Shown here piece by piece: positions 33,932 to 46,823 of a stretch of 64,000 nucleotides of DNA. The position numbers and the translations under genes were made by a program. Under the pieces are notes generated by a model that saw only the letters and a program-made list of their open reading frames with translations, ran no database searches and had not been told where the DNA came from. Source of the DNA: Gnetum montanum (taxonomy: Eukaryota > Streptophyta > Gnetopsida > Gnetales > Gnetaceae); the NCBI GenBank assembly GCA_015680685.1, contig MNCI01003975.1, positions 2,296,498-2,360,497 on the forward strand, in the 5' to 3' direction. Each line of letters opens with the position of its first letter. Within the stretch, counting starts at the first letter, position 1.

Positions 33932-36360
33932 ATGTCTTCTTCTTCTTGCAAGCATGCAGATACCAAACCGCCAATTCCACAAGAATGCAAGGTGGTATAC
34001 ACTCATCTAGATAAGTTTGTATCAAACTTCACCTTCATCTTACATTAGGATGAACAGCTGTAATGGTTTGATATGGAGGGCAATGTCATCTTGCCCCCTA
34101 ATAGATCTATGCCTGGGATGCTATTTAAGATTCTTAAGAAGTTGGGCATAGCAAATCTTCACGAAGAATACATTGTGGATGGATATGACACTCAAAACTA
34201 TTGTCCCAATGAAACACAACACAAACGAGATCAACGTCAAGAGAAACTCCATAAAGCTACAAAGGGGAAACACTACACCAATTCATTGTTCCTACTAAAT
34301 CAAGGTGACACTGAGGGTCCTCCTATTGAAGGTTCTCAACATGAAGATTCTTCATCCCCTGTTACAAATGGTGAGGGTGTGAACCTAAACCTGCAATCCA
34401 TGATTCATAAATTAGGTAGGGACTCGGGTAAGCACCACGAGAGCAAAGGATCTAAGGATGGTGATCTAAGGATACCGCGATGGTAGTGGTGGTCCACCAT
34501 CCTTTTCATTTGATTCTGAACATTCCTCTTCATTTGATGATTCTCATGAAGTCGCCATTGAAACAACTATGATGAAGATGATTAGCAAGATAACAATGAC
34601 CATGAAGGCCACCAAAATCAAAGGGGTGGCTAAAACCATCATTAGTGTCATTGATGCAATGATGATGATGAACCTCTATTGGCAACTAGAAGTATGCTCA
34701 ACATTGTAGAGCTAGTGAAAATCCCAACAAGGCATATGAAAGATAGTCAAATCAAGCTCTTAAACATGAACAATATCCCAAGATTTTAGGAAGATACAAT
34801 TCTAATTTGCAAGCACATCTACAAGGTTTTCATGATTCTTACATCTTACATAACATAGAAAATGAGTGGCAAAAACTCAAGATTTTCCCAACACTCATTA
34901 AGGAAGCTAAAAGTTGGTACTGGTCCTTAGAGCTGAAATTTATCTGCAGATAGAGTACTATGTTAGAGCTGTTCAATGATAAATACCAGATGTACTCCAA
35001 AGTGTCTAATTTGAGAAAGCAAATCCAAGGATGGAAATAGGGAATACAAGAACCCTTGGATGCGGCCATGGGTCACTACTATTCACTCTTACATCGATGC
35101 CCTATCCATGGTTATTCTTAGAGGGAACAAATTCACCACATCATAGTTGAGCTTAGAGCAGAAACAAGAAGAACCCATGGGGTGTATGCCTACGGAAGAT
35201 TTTCTGAATTGAGAGCTCATCAAATCCATAGGCTAATTGAACAAGTAGCAAAAGAATAAGGTGAGCTATGAAAAAGGGAAAGTGCTAAACAGTATAATAG
35301 GAATCCTTCCATCAAAAAACAAGAGGTCTAATTTTGTGATGAGGAGGATTCACCACTTGATGAAGTGGTGAACAAAAAGACTTTGCCCATCCAAAAATCC
35401 ATTTTTGATATTTCAACCAAGGTTGATAAGTTATGGGACTCTTTGGATGAAAAATTTTAAACCACTTTAAAGATTGCTAAAGAATCCAAAGAGCAAAATA
35501 GTGATCATAATTGTAGGACATGGAAAGAAGTTGAACATGCCTACCAAAGAGGTAAGGAAACAACTATTGTAGTAGAGGAAGTTGTGGAGTCTAACTTTGA
35601 TGATGAAACTAAATCTGGCATTTTCCAATAGAAGCATCCAAAGGGATGTTGCCCTATAGTGTCACACTTACAAGAGTTTGGAGTGTACACATTGAGTCCT
35701 CACTTAGCATGTAGGCAAGCTCCAAGATGATTACCTTACCATCAAGGCAATCCAAGATAGTTCCACCAGCAACAACAAGCTTACTACCCAAGTGAAACTC
35801 CTCCATAACCTTATGAACGATACCAACAATTGTATCAACCACAATCATGGGGAATGCCACCACCAAGGTAGCAGTAGCCTTATAGACAACCAGATCCATA
35901 TAGGTACTATGTTCAATAGCCTGTCTCTCCTAGAATTTTTGCAAGTCATGCATCATTCCAACATTACTATTACCCTCCAGAGTACCACCAAACACATTCA
36001 CCATGTACTCAAGGGAAAAATCCATATCCATATACATACCATCATTTGCATTTCTCTACGCATACACCTCCACTTTCAAACCAATTACCTCTTTCTCCAT
36101 CCATGCAAGGTGAGATTCCTCCACAATCACAACAACAAAATTCTATGAGGGTTGTACATTCACAACTAGTTTTTCAGCCAAGTGGTCTGGACAATTGATC
36201 AAGAAAAAGACCTTTTTTCTAGCCTAGTAGTCCTCTTCAGCCCTCACCATCTAGTCCAACTAATCATCTTACATCTCTATCAACCTCATCCTCTACATTA
36301 AATACCTTTGAGTACCCTTCAGACCAAGTGCTACCTTATATTTTTTGCACTATAATGCTA
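33932..36360 (+). pseudogene. Athila-like Gag of A3
   Basis: Start ATG at 33,932 (MSSSSCKHADTKPPIPQ), 157 bases after the LTR. The N-terminal domain (FVSNFTFIL, EGNVILPPNRSMPGMLFKIL) is shared with AF at 61.4 kb. Gag core at about 34,830-35,250 (HDSYILHNIENEWQKLKIFP, STMLELFNDKYQ, VSNLRKQIQGWK). The tail at 35,730-36,360 is rich in P, Q, Y and H (PYHQGNP, QQQQAYYPSE, CTQGKNPYPYTYHH), a disordered prion-like composition. Many stops in this tail are TAG or TAA where CAG or CAA is expected. Broken also by frameshifts. Confidence 0.8.
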
Positions 36361-37379
36361 ACTCATGCTATTTCTAACTAGATCAAGGTTCGCAATCTTC
36401 CTAAGAAAAGATCTGATCTCAAAAGTCCACTCATTCATCTACAGATTATTATGCATGAGCCATGCAATGCTCTTCTTGACTCTAGTTCTAGAGTTAACCT
36501 CATCTCCCATGACATGTACAAGGCTTAGAACCTACCACCTCTCAAGAAGAGTAACATTCATCTAGAATTAGTAGATTAGTCAAGTGCTATTCCTTTGGAT
36601 TTAGTAGAGGACATTATGACCATAGTTTTTGGGTGGTCCTATCCTACTTTTTTTTTTTTGGTAATCAAGATAGACAACTGCAAAAATGACTTTCCCATCA
36701 TTATGGAAAGAGCTTGGTTAAGCATGGTCAACACAAGAATGGGCATAAGGGACCTATCTTTAGAAATATCTAAGGAAAATGAGCTAGCAAATTTGAGAAG
36801 AAGTGTATTCCATGCATTGCATACAATGATAACAAGTGCAATTGTGTGTAAAATATTTAATCAATCAAGAGTACCTACATTAAGATATGTAATCAGTATG
36901 CACAAGAAATTAACATTCAAAAGTGACTGTATGCAGTAGCCACAAAGCAAGAGGGCACCCAATGGCTAATAGCTTATTCAAATAGTAGCACAATATGCAT
37001 GAAGCTAACTGAGAGCCTAACATGTGCATATGTTAAAGACATGAACAAAATTAAATAAGTTCATTCCCAACTCTTTGATGAAGATGATGATATCGATTGG
37101 GGAGAGTTGGAAATCTCTGATCACTTCAAGAAGGAGCCCTTAGAACTAAAAAATTTACAGGTTGAAGTGCAGTATGCATATTTAAAGAATAGTAAACCAG
37201 TCATCGTTAATGTCAAACTTGCTCTTGAACAGAAAAATAGTTGTTGAAAGTGGTGAACAAATGGGCAACATGCTTTGCTTGGTCATATCTAGAGCTAATA
37301 GGAATCAATCCAAGGATATACTAGCATTGCATCTACATCAACCTAGCCATGAAGCCTACAAGGTAGCCACAAAGGTGAT
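36361..37379 (+). pseudogene. Retroviral-type protease region of A3
   Basis: ALLDSSSRVNLISHDMY holds the active-site loop, with DSSS in place of D-T/S-G. It is followed by PLDLVEDIMTIVFGWSYPTF and FPIIMERAWLSMVNTRM, the expected flap and C-terminal part. AF has a matching region at 49.3-49.6 kb. The enzyme would cut the Gag-Pol precursor. The part from 36,940 to 37,379 links protease to RT and shows no domain. Confidence 0.7.
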
Positions 37380-38685
37380 TGAACCCTAAATTAAAGAAAA
37401 TCATGAAGAAGGAAATAAAGCAACTTCTCAAGGTGGGGTTCATTTATCTAATTACAGATAGTGAGTGGGTTAGCCCACTCGTAATTGTACCAAAGAAGGA
37501 TGGCAAATGGTAGGTCTGTATCAACTTCAGGTTGTTGAATATGGCAATGTTTAAGAATCACTTTCCTTAAACCATTTGTGGATCAAGTATTAGACACCAT
37601 ATATGGGCGTTGTTATTATAGTTTCTTGGATGGTTATAGTAGCTATAACCAAATGCAAATTACACCCAAAGATTAGGCCAAGACAACATTCAAGAGTCCC
37701 TAGGGGTCTTTTGCATATTTTAAAATGTCATTTGTTCTATGCAATGTCCTTACAACATTTTAATGCTTTGGTACTTAGTATCTTTTAATAGTAGATTGGT
37801 AGTGGTGTTGAAGTTTTCATGGATACCTTTTCCACCTATGGAGCTACCTTTGAGCAAGCTTTGGACCGACTCGAGCAAGTACTAAAAAGATGTGCAAAAA
37901 CAAACCTATAGCTCAATTGGCAAAAGAGCCATCTCATGATCCAAGAAGGCATTGTGCTAGGGCATTGAATTTCACAAAAAAGGATTGAAGTAGACCCAAA
38001 AAAATAATGGTCATCCAAGGAATAACATGCTAACCAGAGACAATTAAAGATGTCTAGTCATGCCTTGGACACACAGATTACTACTGACGATTCATAGAAA
38101 ATTTCTCTAAGATCATAGAGCCATTGGTAGAGATTATAAAGAAAGATGCACCTTTCATCTAGACCAAAGAATGTGAACAGGCATTCCAACAATTAAAGGA
38201 GAAACTCATAGAAACACCAATCCTATGAGCACTAGACTAGTCCAAACTCTTTCATATCATGAAAAATGCATCTAACTATGCCTTGGAAGTAGTGCTCACA
38301 CAAATGGATGATAAGAAACATCCATACTATATCCACTGCATGAGTTAAAGCATTATGGGAGTATAATTAAACTATACCATCATGGAGGAAAAATTAATTG
38401 CAATGGTGTATGTGCTAGAAAAGTTTAGACACTATGTGCTTGGTTACAAAGTATTTGTGCATATGAATCATAGTGTAATTTTCTTCCTCATGAATAAGCC
38501 GACGGTGAGCCCTTGTGTTATATGGTGGCTTGTGATCTTACAAGAATTCAATCTCACTATGGTAGATCAAAAAGAAACCAAGAATGTGGTTACTGACCAC
38601 CTCTCTTGCTTAAGATGGAATACAAAGAGGAAGAAAGCCTGCTCTCTAATCAGTTTCCAAATGAATTCCTCTTTACAGGAGTAAT
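37380..38685 (+). pseudogene. RT and RNase H of A3, truncated
   Basis: RT motifs in broken frames: VIVPKKDGKW at about 37,480, then CINFRLLNMA, YSFLDGYSSYNQMQIT-like sequence at 37,615, and FMDTFSTYG in place of F.DDFS.YG at about 37,818. RNase H at 38,382-38,640 (EKLIAMVYVLEKFRHYVLGY, LLQEF equivalent VILQEF, NVVTDHLSCL). An Athila-like continuation SLLSNQFPNEFLFTG reaches about 38,685, where C2 sequence takes over. No integrase or env-like ORF remains. Confidence 0.75.
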
Positions 38686-38689
38686 AAGT

Positions 38690-41600
38690 GAACAAACGCT
38701 TGTCGAATCAAGGATGAACTACCCTTCGACAAGCAACGATAGAAGAAACATCAACCAAAAGAGCTCAATTAGGATTGAGATGTTTTTTTATCATGAAGAT
38801 CATTTCAAATAAGGCTATCCAAAATTGCAAGTAAAGGTACAAATGACCAATCAAATTAGGAATCAAAAACCCAACCCAAACATGAACAATGGAAAAATCC
38901 AAATCACCACCATAGTTGTGAAGAAGATTTCTACATCAACTAAGTTAGGTTTACATAAATTTTAATTTTCTTTGCTAATTTTTGAAGGTTTAATTAAAAG
39001 TAAAAAAATTAAATTTTTGATTAATAATGGCACCAATGATAAAATTATTTCTCCAAAGATAATTAATTTATTAAAAGTAAGTTTACCTTCCAAGAAAATT
39101 ATTAAGATAGAACTTGCAAATGGAAAGATCATGAGCAAGCATACCAAGTATGAAGAAATTACCTTTCCTTTACAAGACATGTCTTTTGTTGCTGAATTCT
39201 TTGAATTTGAATTAGGTGATGTCGATGCAATCTTAGGAATGTCATTCGTGAAAAAATTTAATATTACTACCCACTTTGGAACTCGTATTTTAAAAGTCCC
39301 AACCACTAACAAAGTTAGGGTTCTAAGGCAGGTAGGAACAACAAAGCAAATTTATATGATAACCTTATAGCAAAGCAAAAGATAAGTCAAAAAGGATGCC
39401 CCGATGTTAATTGTCAAAGTAACTCAACCTTAGAAATCTTTAGGTATTGAGATTCCAAAAGAATGTGAGGAACATAAAGATTCAGTATTTGATGAAACTA
39501 GAGAAATACCTCCAAAAAGAATTGTTGAGCATGTTATTGATATTTTTCCTAGCAGACAACCTATTTCAAAAGCTCCTTATAGATTTTCCACTTCTAAATT
39601 AATAGAATTGAAATTACAATTAGATCAACTATTGGAAGAAGGAAAAATTTGACCTAGTGTATCACCTTGGGGGTGCACCAGTCTTATTTGTTAAAAAGAA
39701 AGATTGTAAGTTAAAATTATGCATCAATTAAAGGGCATTGAATAAAGTAATGGTTAAAAATACTTATCCTTTACCTAGAATTGATTATTTTTCTGATCAA
39801 CTTATGGATGCATGTTATTTTCCAACGATTGATTTAAAATTAAGTTATCACCAAATAAGGAATTAAGGAAAAAGATATTGAGAAAACTACTTTTGGATTA
39901 TATGAATTTGTTGTGATCCCATTTGGATGAACTAATGCACCTGTAACATTCATGGCATTAATGAATAATATTTTTCATGAATATCTTGATCAATTTGTTA
40001 TAGTATCTATGGATAATATTCATGTTTATTCTAAGTCAAAAGAAGAATATGTTAAACATCTGAAAATTACAATGGAGATTCTTAAAGTGCATCAATTGAA
40101 AGCTAAATTAAGTAACTATGAACTCTTTAAAGAAGAAGTATCTTATTTGGACCATGTAGTTTCTAATAAAGAATTACAAGTGGATCCAGCAAAAGTTAGT
40201 GCAATTCGGGATTAGCCTAAACTAAAAGATGCTATAACAGTTCACAATTTTCTAGGTTTAGCTTGTTTTTACATATGTTTCATTAAATATTATTCTACTT
40301 TAGTAACCCCCTTGATTAACCTTTTGTAGGAAAAACGTGTGTTCAAGTTTGATGAAAAATGTAGGGAAGTTTTCCTCATATTAAAGATGCTACTCACAAC
40401 AACACCTATTTTGAGAATTCTAGATGAAGAATTATCATTTGAAGTATCCATGGATGCCTATGGAATAGGAATTGATGCAGCTCTATCATAGAAATATAAA
40501 GTGATATGTTATGAATCTTGTAAATTATGAAGAGCTGAGATAACTTACTCAATGTGTGATTTACAATTACTAGCAATTGTTCATGCTTTGAAGGTTTGGA
40601 TACATTATCTTTGTGGAAAAAGTTTTGTACTAAAAACAAATCATAAAAGTTTAGAATATTTGTAGAGAACCTATTTTGAATACTCGTCAATGATGATGGA
40701 TAGAATTAATGGCTGAACATGATTTTGAAATCAGATATATTCTCCATAAACAAAATGTAGGAGCCAATGCTCTTACTTGAATGTGGAACTTAATGATAGG
40801 TGTGGTAAGAACCCCCTATACAAGAAGAAATTAAGTAACAAATAAAAGAATATCCTTATTTCAAGAACATTTTAATTAATATTTCTGAGCCTTGATATCA
40901 ACTTGCCTCTAACGGTTTATTAATGAAAGGACAAAAATTATATATACCAGAAGGAAATTAGAGACTTTGGATATTGTGTGAAGCACATGAAATACCATAT
41001 GTAGGACACCTAAGTTATATTAAGATTTATATGATGTTACACAAATCTTATTTCTGGCCTAGAAATAAGAATTATGTGTCCTCATACATTAAAAACAAAA
41101 ACTACATGCAAAGAATAAAAGTAGAAAAAAGGCAACCTAGTGGGTTATTACAACCTCTAGAAGTCCCAACCTTGAAATGGGAAGATGTTACTATGGATTT
41201 CATTGTGGGATTGCCAATAACCAAAAAGGGAAATGACTCAATCTTGGTAGTGGTTGATCATCTATCAAAGATGGCACATTTTATAGCCTTGAAATCTACA
41301 AACACATGAAAGAAGTAGCCCAAAAATACATACGAGAAGTATTTCAGTTGCATGGATGTCCAAAATCTATCACTTCAGACTGAAATCCCAAGTTCATATC
41401 TAAATTCTTACAAAATTTCTTCAAAGCACTTGAAACCCAATTAAAATTCAATATAGCTTACCACCCACACACCGATGGGCAAACCGAACGTATGAAGAGA
41501 ATATTAGAAGATATTCTATGAAGATATGTTGGAAGTAGACCGAGAACATGGGAGAATTTCTTACACATGGCAAAATTTGCCTATAACAACAACTATCAAG

Positions 41601-42391
41601 ATTCCATACATCAAATACCATTCGAATTAATATATGGACAAAATTTTCATACACCACTAACTTAGGCAAATCCAACCTTAAGGAAGGAAGAAGAAATGAA
41701 AATAATGGAAAATATTCTCACAAGAGTTAAACAAAATTTACAAGATGAACAAGATAAATATAAGGGATATGCAGATCAACATTGGCTTAAGAAAAAATTT
41801 CAAGTGGAAGATTAAGTACTACTGAGTAAAACCTACTAGAAGCTCTCTTAAACTTGGAAAATATACTAAATTGGCATCCAAATATTGTGCACCCTTTGAA
41901 ATTTCTAAAAGAATAGGCAAAGTGGCATATTAAAAATTCACCTAGTTTTCCATGTAAGTTTTCTAAAGAAATTTCATGCAAATGATATGCCATATGTGCT
42001 AGACTGGAATACTTTGCCATTGCAATCCAACATCAACTTTGAAGTTAAACCCATTGCCATTAAGAACCATCAAACCAAGAAGCTACAAAATAAAACCATC
42101 AATGAAGTACTTGTTCAATGATCAAATTATGATCAACAAACTTGGAAAAATAGGGAGTTTATTCTTACTACTTACCCCTAACTTTTTTGTCATCATGATA
42201 TTGAATGATAAATTGTATTTATTATTGATGTAATAAATTATATTTTATAATTTTTGGTCTTCAATAATGATAATAATATATGAGGATAATAAAAAAGCTG
42301 AAGCTAAGGAGAATAATGAAGAAGCAACAATTGAGTAGCTGGATATAGAGGAAATGCTCAAGGACGAGCTAGATACTTAAGGAGGGTAGAT
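38690..42391 (+). pseudogene. Chromovirus-type pol relic C2 (zinc knuckle remnant to chromodomain)
   Basis: Begins with a degraded Gag zinc knuckle (FFYHEDHFK.GYPKL at about 38,785). Protease 38,960-39,370: LINNGTNDKIIS loop and DVDAILGMSF. RT at about 39,480-40,215 (FVIVSMDNIHVYSKS, with the catalytic DD changed to DN). RNase H 40,330-40,760. Integrase zinc region 40,974-41,120 with cysteines lost; core 41,160-41,660 (DVTMDFIVGLPITKKGNDS, HTDGQTER). C-terminal part to 42,200 with chromodomain-like INEVLVQ. More complete than C1 but with many stops. PPT-like AAGGAGGGTAGA precedes the LTR. Confidence 0.85.
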
Positions 42392-42885
42392 TGTAACACC
42401 CCATCCCTTGTTAAGCGAAAAAACATATTTGTAAAAATGTAATTAACCTTCAAATGAAGGGGTGCCTCATTATGAGGAGTTACAATTATTCATGTATCCC
42501 TCGAGAATGGATTTGACCAATGCCATTTAAGGTCAGGTTTAGAGGTCATGCTTGCATGGAGTTGTGGAGCTTAGAAAGGCAAGTAATAAGAGTCAAATGA
42601 AGTAGGAAAAGAAGGGACTAATCACCCCTTTGACTAGACAACCTAACCATCATGGTAGTGCTTGATTGCCTCTAAGGCTTAAGTGGCATGGGAAGATAAC
42701 CCAAAGGGCATTACAGTATTTTCTCCCTTATTAATAAAATTTTTCACCATTTTTCTTTCCTATTACATGTATGAATTATTCATTTATTAAGTATTTTATG
42801 ATATTTCCATTATAATGCTTACAAATGAGATGAATGGAATGGATTTGGCAATGAATGAACATGTTTTTACAACATTTAGGATGTC
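42392..42885 (+). repeat. 3' LTR of C2 (truncated)
   Basis: TGTAACACCCCATCCC start after GGAGGGTAGAT. Aligns with C1 13,921-14,412. The TATA-bearing end present in C1 is missing; D sequence begins at about 42,886. Confidence 0.75.
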
Positions 42886-45200
42886 CTTATTAATGTAGAT
42901 GTTCTTAGAAAAATTGATTTGAAGAGTTCTTACCATTAATTTCAAATCAAGCCTAGTGATTAATATAAGAAAACATTCAAAATAGTGGATGGATTGTTAG
43001 AGTAGTTAGTGATGCCATTTGGGCTCATAAATGCAGTTGCTACATTCATGAGGTTGATGCATGATTTACTCAAGGAATTAATTGTTAAATATTATTTTAT
43101 CTTCTTTGATGACATGTTATTATACAACTCTAATGGGAAGAAGCACATAGATCAATTGAGAAAGGTGTGTTTTAAATTTAAGGAGGCATATTTGGTGATA
43201 AATGTGAAGAAAAGTCATTTCTTCAAGAAGAAGATCATATATTTAGGACATGTGATTACTAAAAATCAAATTTAAATGAAAGCTATCAAGGTAAGGGCTA
43301 TTATAGATTGGCCAAATTCTAAAAATGTTGGGGAGGTAAGATCATTTCTTGGTTTAGCATGTTTTTATAGAAGCTTCCTAAAAAGCTTCAATGGTATCTC
43401 TTGGCCTATGTTTACTTTATTGAAGAAGAAAAAAGATTTTAAGTGTGATGATGAAACCCAAAGGATCTTTGACTTATTCAAGGCAAAAATAACTAGTGAA
43501 TTGGTGCTTGGAATACCATATTTCTATAAGCCTTTTCAAGTGGAGATGGATACAAGTGAACTCATCATTAAAGGGATACTTTCATAAGAAGGTAGACCTA
43601 TTACTTTCTTTCAAGAGAAGTTGAATGAGTTAAGGCAAAAATATAACATATATGAGAAGGAATAATTCACTATTGTTTAAGCAATCAAGCATTGAGGTTA
43701 TTACTTCTTGTCCTAGGAGTTCATCATAATGATGGACCACAAAGCACTTCAATTCCTCAATTTCCAAAAGACATTTAGTGCTAAATAGATGAAGTGGGTT
43801 ACACAATTACAAGAGTTTAATTTTGTGCTCAAGCACAAAGTGGAAAAGTCAATGTGATGGTTGATGTATTATCTAAGATGCATGCGGTAAATTTCAATGT
43901 GCCTCATATGGAAGATATGAATTATTTTACTAATTTGTATAAACATGACTCAGATTTTAGGAAGGTTTGAAAAAGCCTCAAGAAACCATTATTAAGTAGG
44001 ATAGACCAATGGAGGAACTATCATATTCAAGATAAAATATTATTCAAAAATGGAAAGGTATGTATATTTTATTATGATTTTTGAAAGAAACTTTTGATTA
44101 AAAAGCATTATGGTGATATGGTGGGTCATATGGGCAAAGATAAAACATTAAAACTTATCAAAAGGTACTATTTTTGGCCTAGAATAACATCTAAAGTTTC
44201 CAAATTTGTGGAGTTTTTGACATGTCAAAAATTTAAAGGTAAAGGAGTGGATGGACATTATTTTCTTTTTCTAATTTCCAAGAATCCATGGGAAACTATG
44301 TCAATGGACTTTGTGAGTAAGATTCCAACAATCAAAAGTAGAAATAATGATATCTTTATTGTGATGAATAGGTTCTCCAAGATGGCAGACTTCATTCCAT
44401 GTAAAAAAATGAGTGATGAATCTAATGTTGCAAATTTGTTTTTTCAACATGTTGTGAAATTTCATGAAATTCCTTTAAATATTGTTAACGATAGAGACTC
44501 CAAGTTCACTAGTTATTTTTGGAGGTTCCTTTGGAAAATGTTAGAAAAGCTAAACTTTTCTATTACATATCATCAATAATCTAATGACCAAATAGAGGTG
44601 GTTAGTAAATCTTTGTTGGATATTTTTTTGATGTTTGTGTGTTGGACATCCTATTTTATGGAAAATTTTGTTATGTCATGTTGAATTTTCATACAATAAT
44701 GCTTTTCATGTTGCTATTGGTAAGAGCCCATTTGAGGTAAATTATTGTTTTTATCCAAAGATGGTGAACAATGTCAAGAGCTTTGATGGTGAAGCTCAAC
44801 TAACTGTTAATTCTATGCAAGAGAAGAAGAATCTTCATGTTTTTAAGTAAAGGAAAATCTTAAGAAGAAGACTAAAGAGAGATTCATTGAGAGTAATGAG
44901 AACAAGCATAATCCTAAATTTGATGTTAATGATCTAGTTTGGATACACTTGAAGAAGAAGAGGTTGAGAAGTATCAACTTCTTAAAGTTGAAAGCTAAGA
45001 AGATGGGTCCTTTCAATATAAGGATCAAAATTAATGATAATTCTTTTGAAATTAACTTACCAAATAATGTGGTTATGTCTTTTATGTTTAACTTTGTAGA
45101 CCTTATGCATTACCATGGACCAATAGATGATGAAATCATACATGGAAACATTGATGAGTTGAAGAGGGCTATTGATAAGTCCAAGCCTTCATAAGAGAGG
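42886..45200 (+). pseudogene. Gypsy pol relic D (RT, RNase H, integrase)
   Basis: Starts inside RT ([10 protein letters not shown] at about 42,905), then VMPFGLINAVATFMRLM, FFDDMLLYN with an intact DD, YLGHVITKN and RSFLGLACFYRSFLKSF. RNase H 43,590-43,870 (LNELRQKYNIYEKE, MDHKALQFLN). Integrase zinc region 44,094-44,230 (one motif cysteine kept), core 44,290-44,850 (WETMSMDFVSKIP, DRDSKFTSYFW). C-terminal domain 44,930-45,194 (FEINLPNNVV). The 5' part (gag, protease) is lost at the C2 junction. Frames are longer than in C1/C2 but still interrupted by stops. Confidence 0.85.
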
Positions 45201-46289
45201 ACTCAAGAGGAGAGAAGCTTCTAGCACTCATGGTGTGAAGACACATGAGTACTTAATCCATTTAAAGGATCAAACCACTATGGGTCCATGAAACCAAACT
45301 TGCTAAGTGGAGGATCACTTCTACCCTCTACTTCTTGTTTATCTGAGTTTACTTTTTGAAGAATGAAAGCGCCAGTGTAGGAACATCTCTTTTAAGCCCC
45401 ATTTTTATCTCTAAAGGTAGTTCATTGTAGGTTTTATGAAGCTAGAGAGATATTTAGAGGTCAAAGAGACATCCTTATTGAGAACTATGAATTAATAAAA
45501 AAAATGTCTTATTATGAGAAGGTAACATCTTAGTAGATGAGGAGATGTCTCATCTTGTCAAGAGACATATCTGCCCCCTAGATAAGAGATGTCTGTGGGA
45601 AGGTGTCTCACCATAAGAGGAGACATCTTCCACAGGTAAAAGACTTCTTACTTGAGCTATGGTTATTATAGAAAGACATCTTACTAGGCCTATAAACATC
45701 TTGTATGGCCAAGGAAAGTTTTATGTTTATTATTCCAAGTTTGAAAATAGCCAAAAAGGATGAGAACAAGATGGAAATAGCTAAGAATCTTCAAGTTGAG
45801 CATGAAAAATGTTTTTCTATGATCTTTGTCTTGAATTTTATAAATATTATTCATGCTTGCATGTTTTCGGTATGATGAGATGTGAAGAGAGAAAGTGAGT
45901 TAAGCATCTATGAATTGGAAGAGATATTGAATAAGTGTGTATGCATCTCCATGATTAATTATCTATGTTTTAGCCATTGTATATCTCTCTATGTGTTTGA
46001 ATCTTAATATTATGTTTGTGGAAGAGGTCTTTTTTAGTTGTGCCTTGCATTAAGGATAATCATTGTGTGAATGTAGAGCCTCATGCTATGCAATATTGCT
46101 AAGTGTGTGTAAGTGATTTGTGATGTTGTGGGTTGTGGAACCACTAATTTGTAATCTTATTTACATTAGTTGAAGATATTTAGTTTATCTTATGTTCTAT
46201 TAAATTGAATTATTTTCATACATTTTAGATTTGGTGTATGTTTGAAGGGATAAAAAAATGAAGTAACCCCAATTCATCTAGTCTCTTCT
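45201..46289 (+). other. D 3' end: probable LTR with GACATC/GATGTC array
   Basis: No gene. A purine-rich stretch at 45,193-45,218 and a possible LTR start TGTAGGAACATCTC at 45,375. From 45,460 to 45,700 about nine GAGACATC/GATGTCTC-type words lie in both orientations, then GCCTATAAAC at about 45,688 as a possible TATA box. The LTR end is not defined. Confidence 0.45.
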
Positions 46290-46820
46290 ATATTCTTTAA
46301 TGAACCTTGTAAGGATCTACATGGTTTTTCTATTTGTGATTTCTACGTTACTATTGGCATGCACATGATGGGATGTTTTAAATTTATTCTCAACTCTTAA
46401 GTATTACATCAGCTCCTTGAAAATAACACCTTTCAAATAGGTACTCTGATTATAAATTAGTGCCCTAGATACAAGAAATCTATTTATTACATGTTGCTCC
46501 AAAACTTTTATGGCTATGGCCATAGTGCAATCTATTATTGCAATACCTTATGTCCATTTTGTACAATAGTCAATGATAATGTAGATTTTCCTATGCGAGA
46601 TGGACATCCTTAAACCCATGAAATTAATTTCCAATAAGTCATTAGTTCCAATGGCTAAATCCATTATTATAGATGTTTGAATCATGTAATGATCCCACCA
46701 TCGCATTAGCAACACTCACAAAATCATGCAAATTGATGGAAATCCCTAAAGAGAGTTAGCTATAAGTATCTAGTCATAAAAATTTATATGCCTAGGCATC
46801 TTCCTACATAGTGTCCCTTA
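46290..46820 (-). pseudogene. Integrase relic of Athila-like element AF
   Basis: On the minus strand, a zinc-binding-type region (46,815-46,690: KGHYVGRCL, MTRYL.LTLFRDFHQFA, CECC) is followed by the catalytic core (46,680-46,290: LLEINFMGLRMS, IIIDYCTKWT, VINRFLVSRALIYNQSTYLK, HHVHA). Stops and frame changes. Order and spacing fit an Athila/Tat integrase. The RNase H that should precede it has been replaced by the insert at 46,824-47,790. Confidence 0.75.
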
Positions 46821-46823
46821 TAG

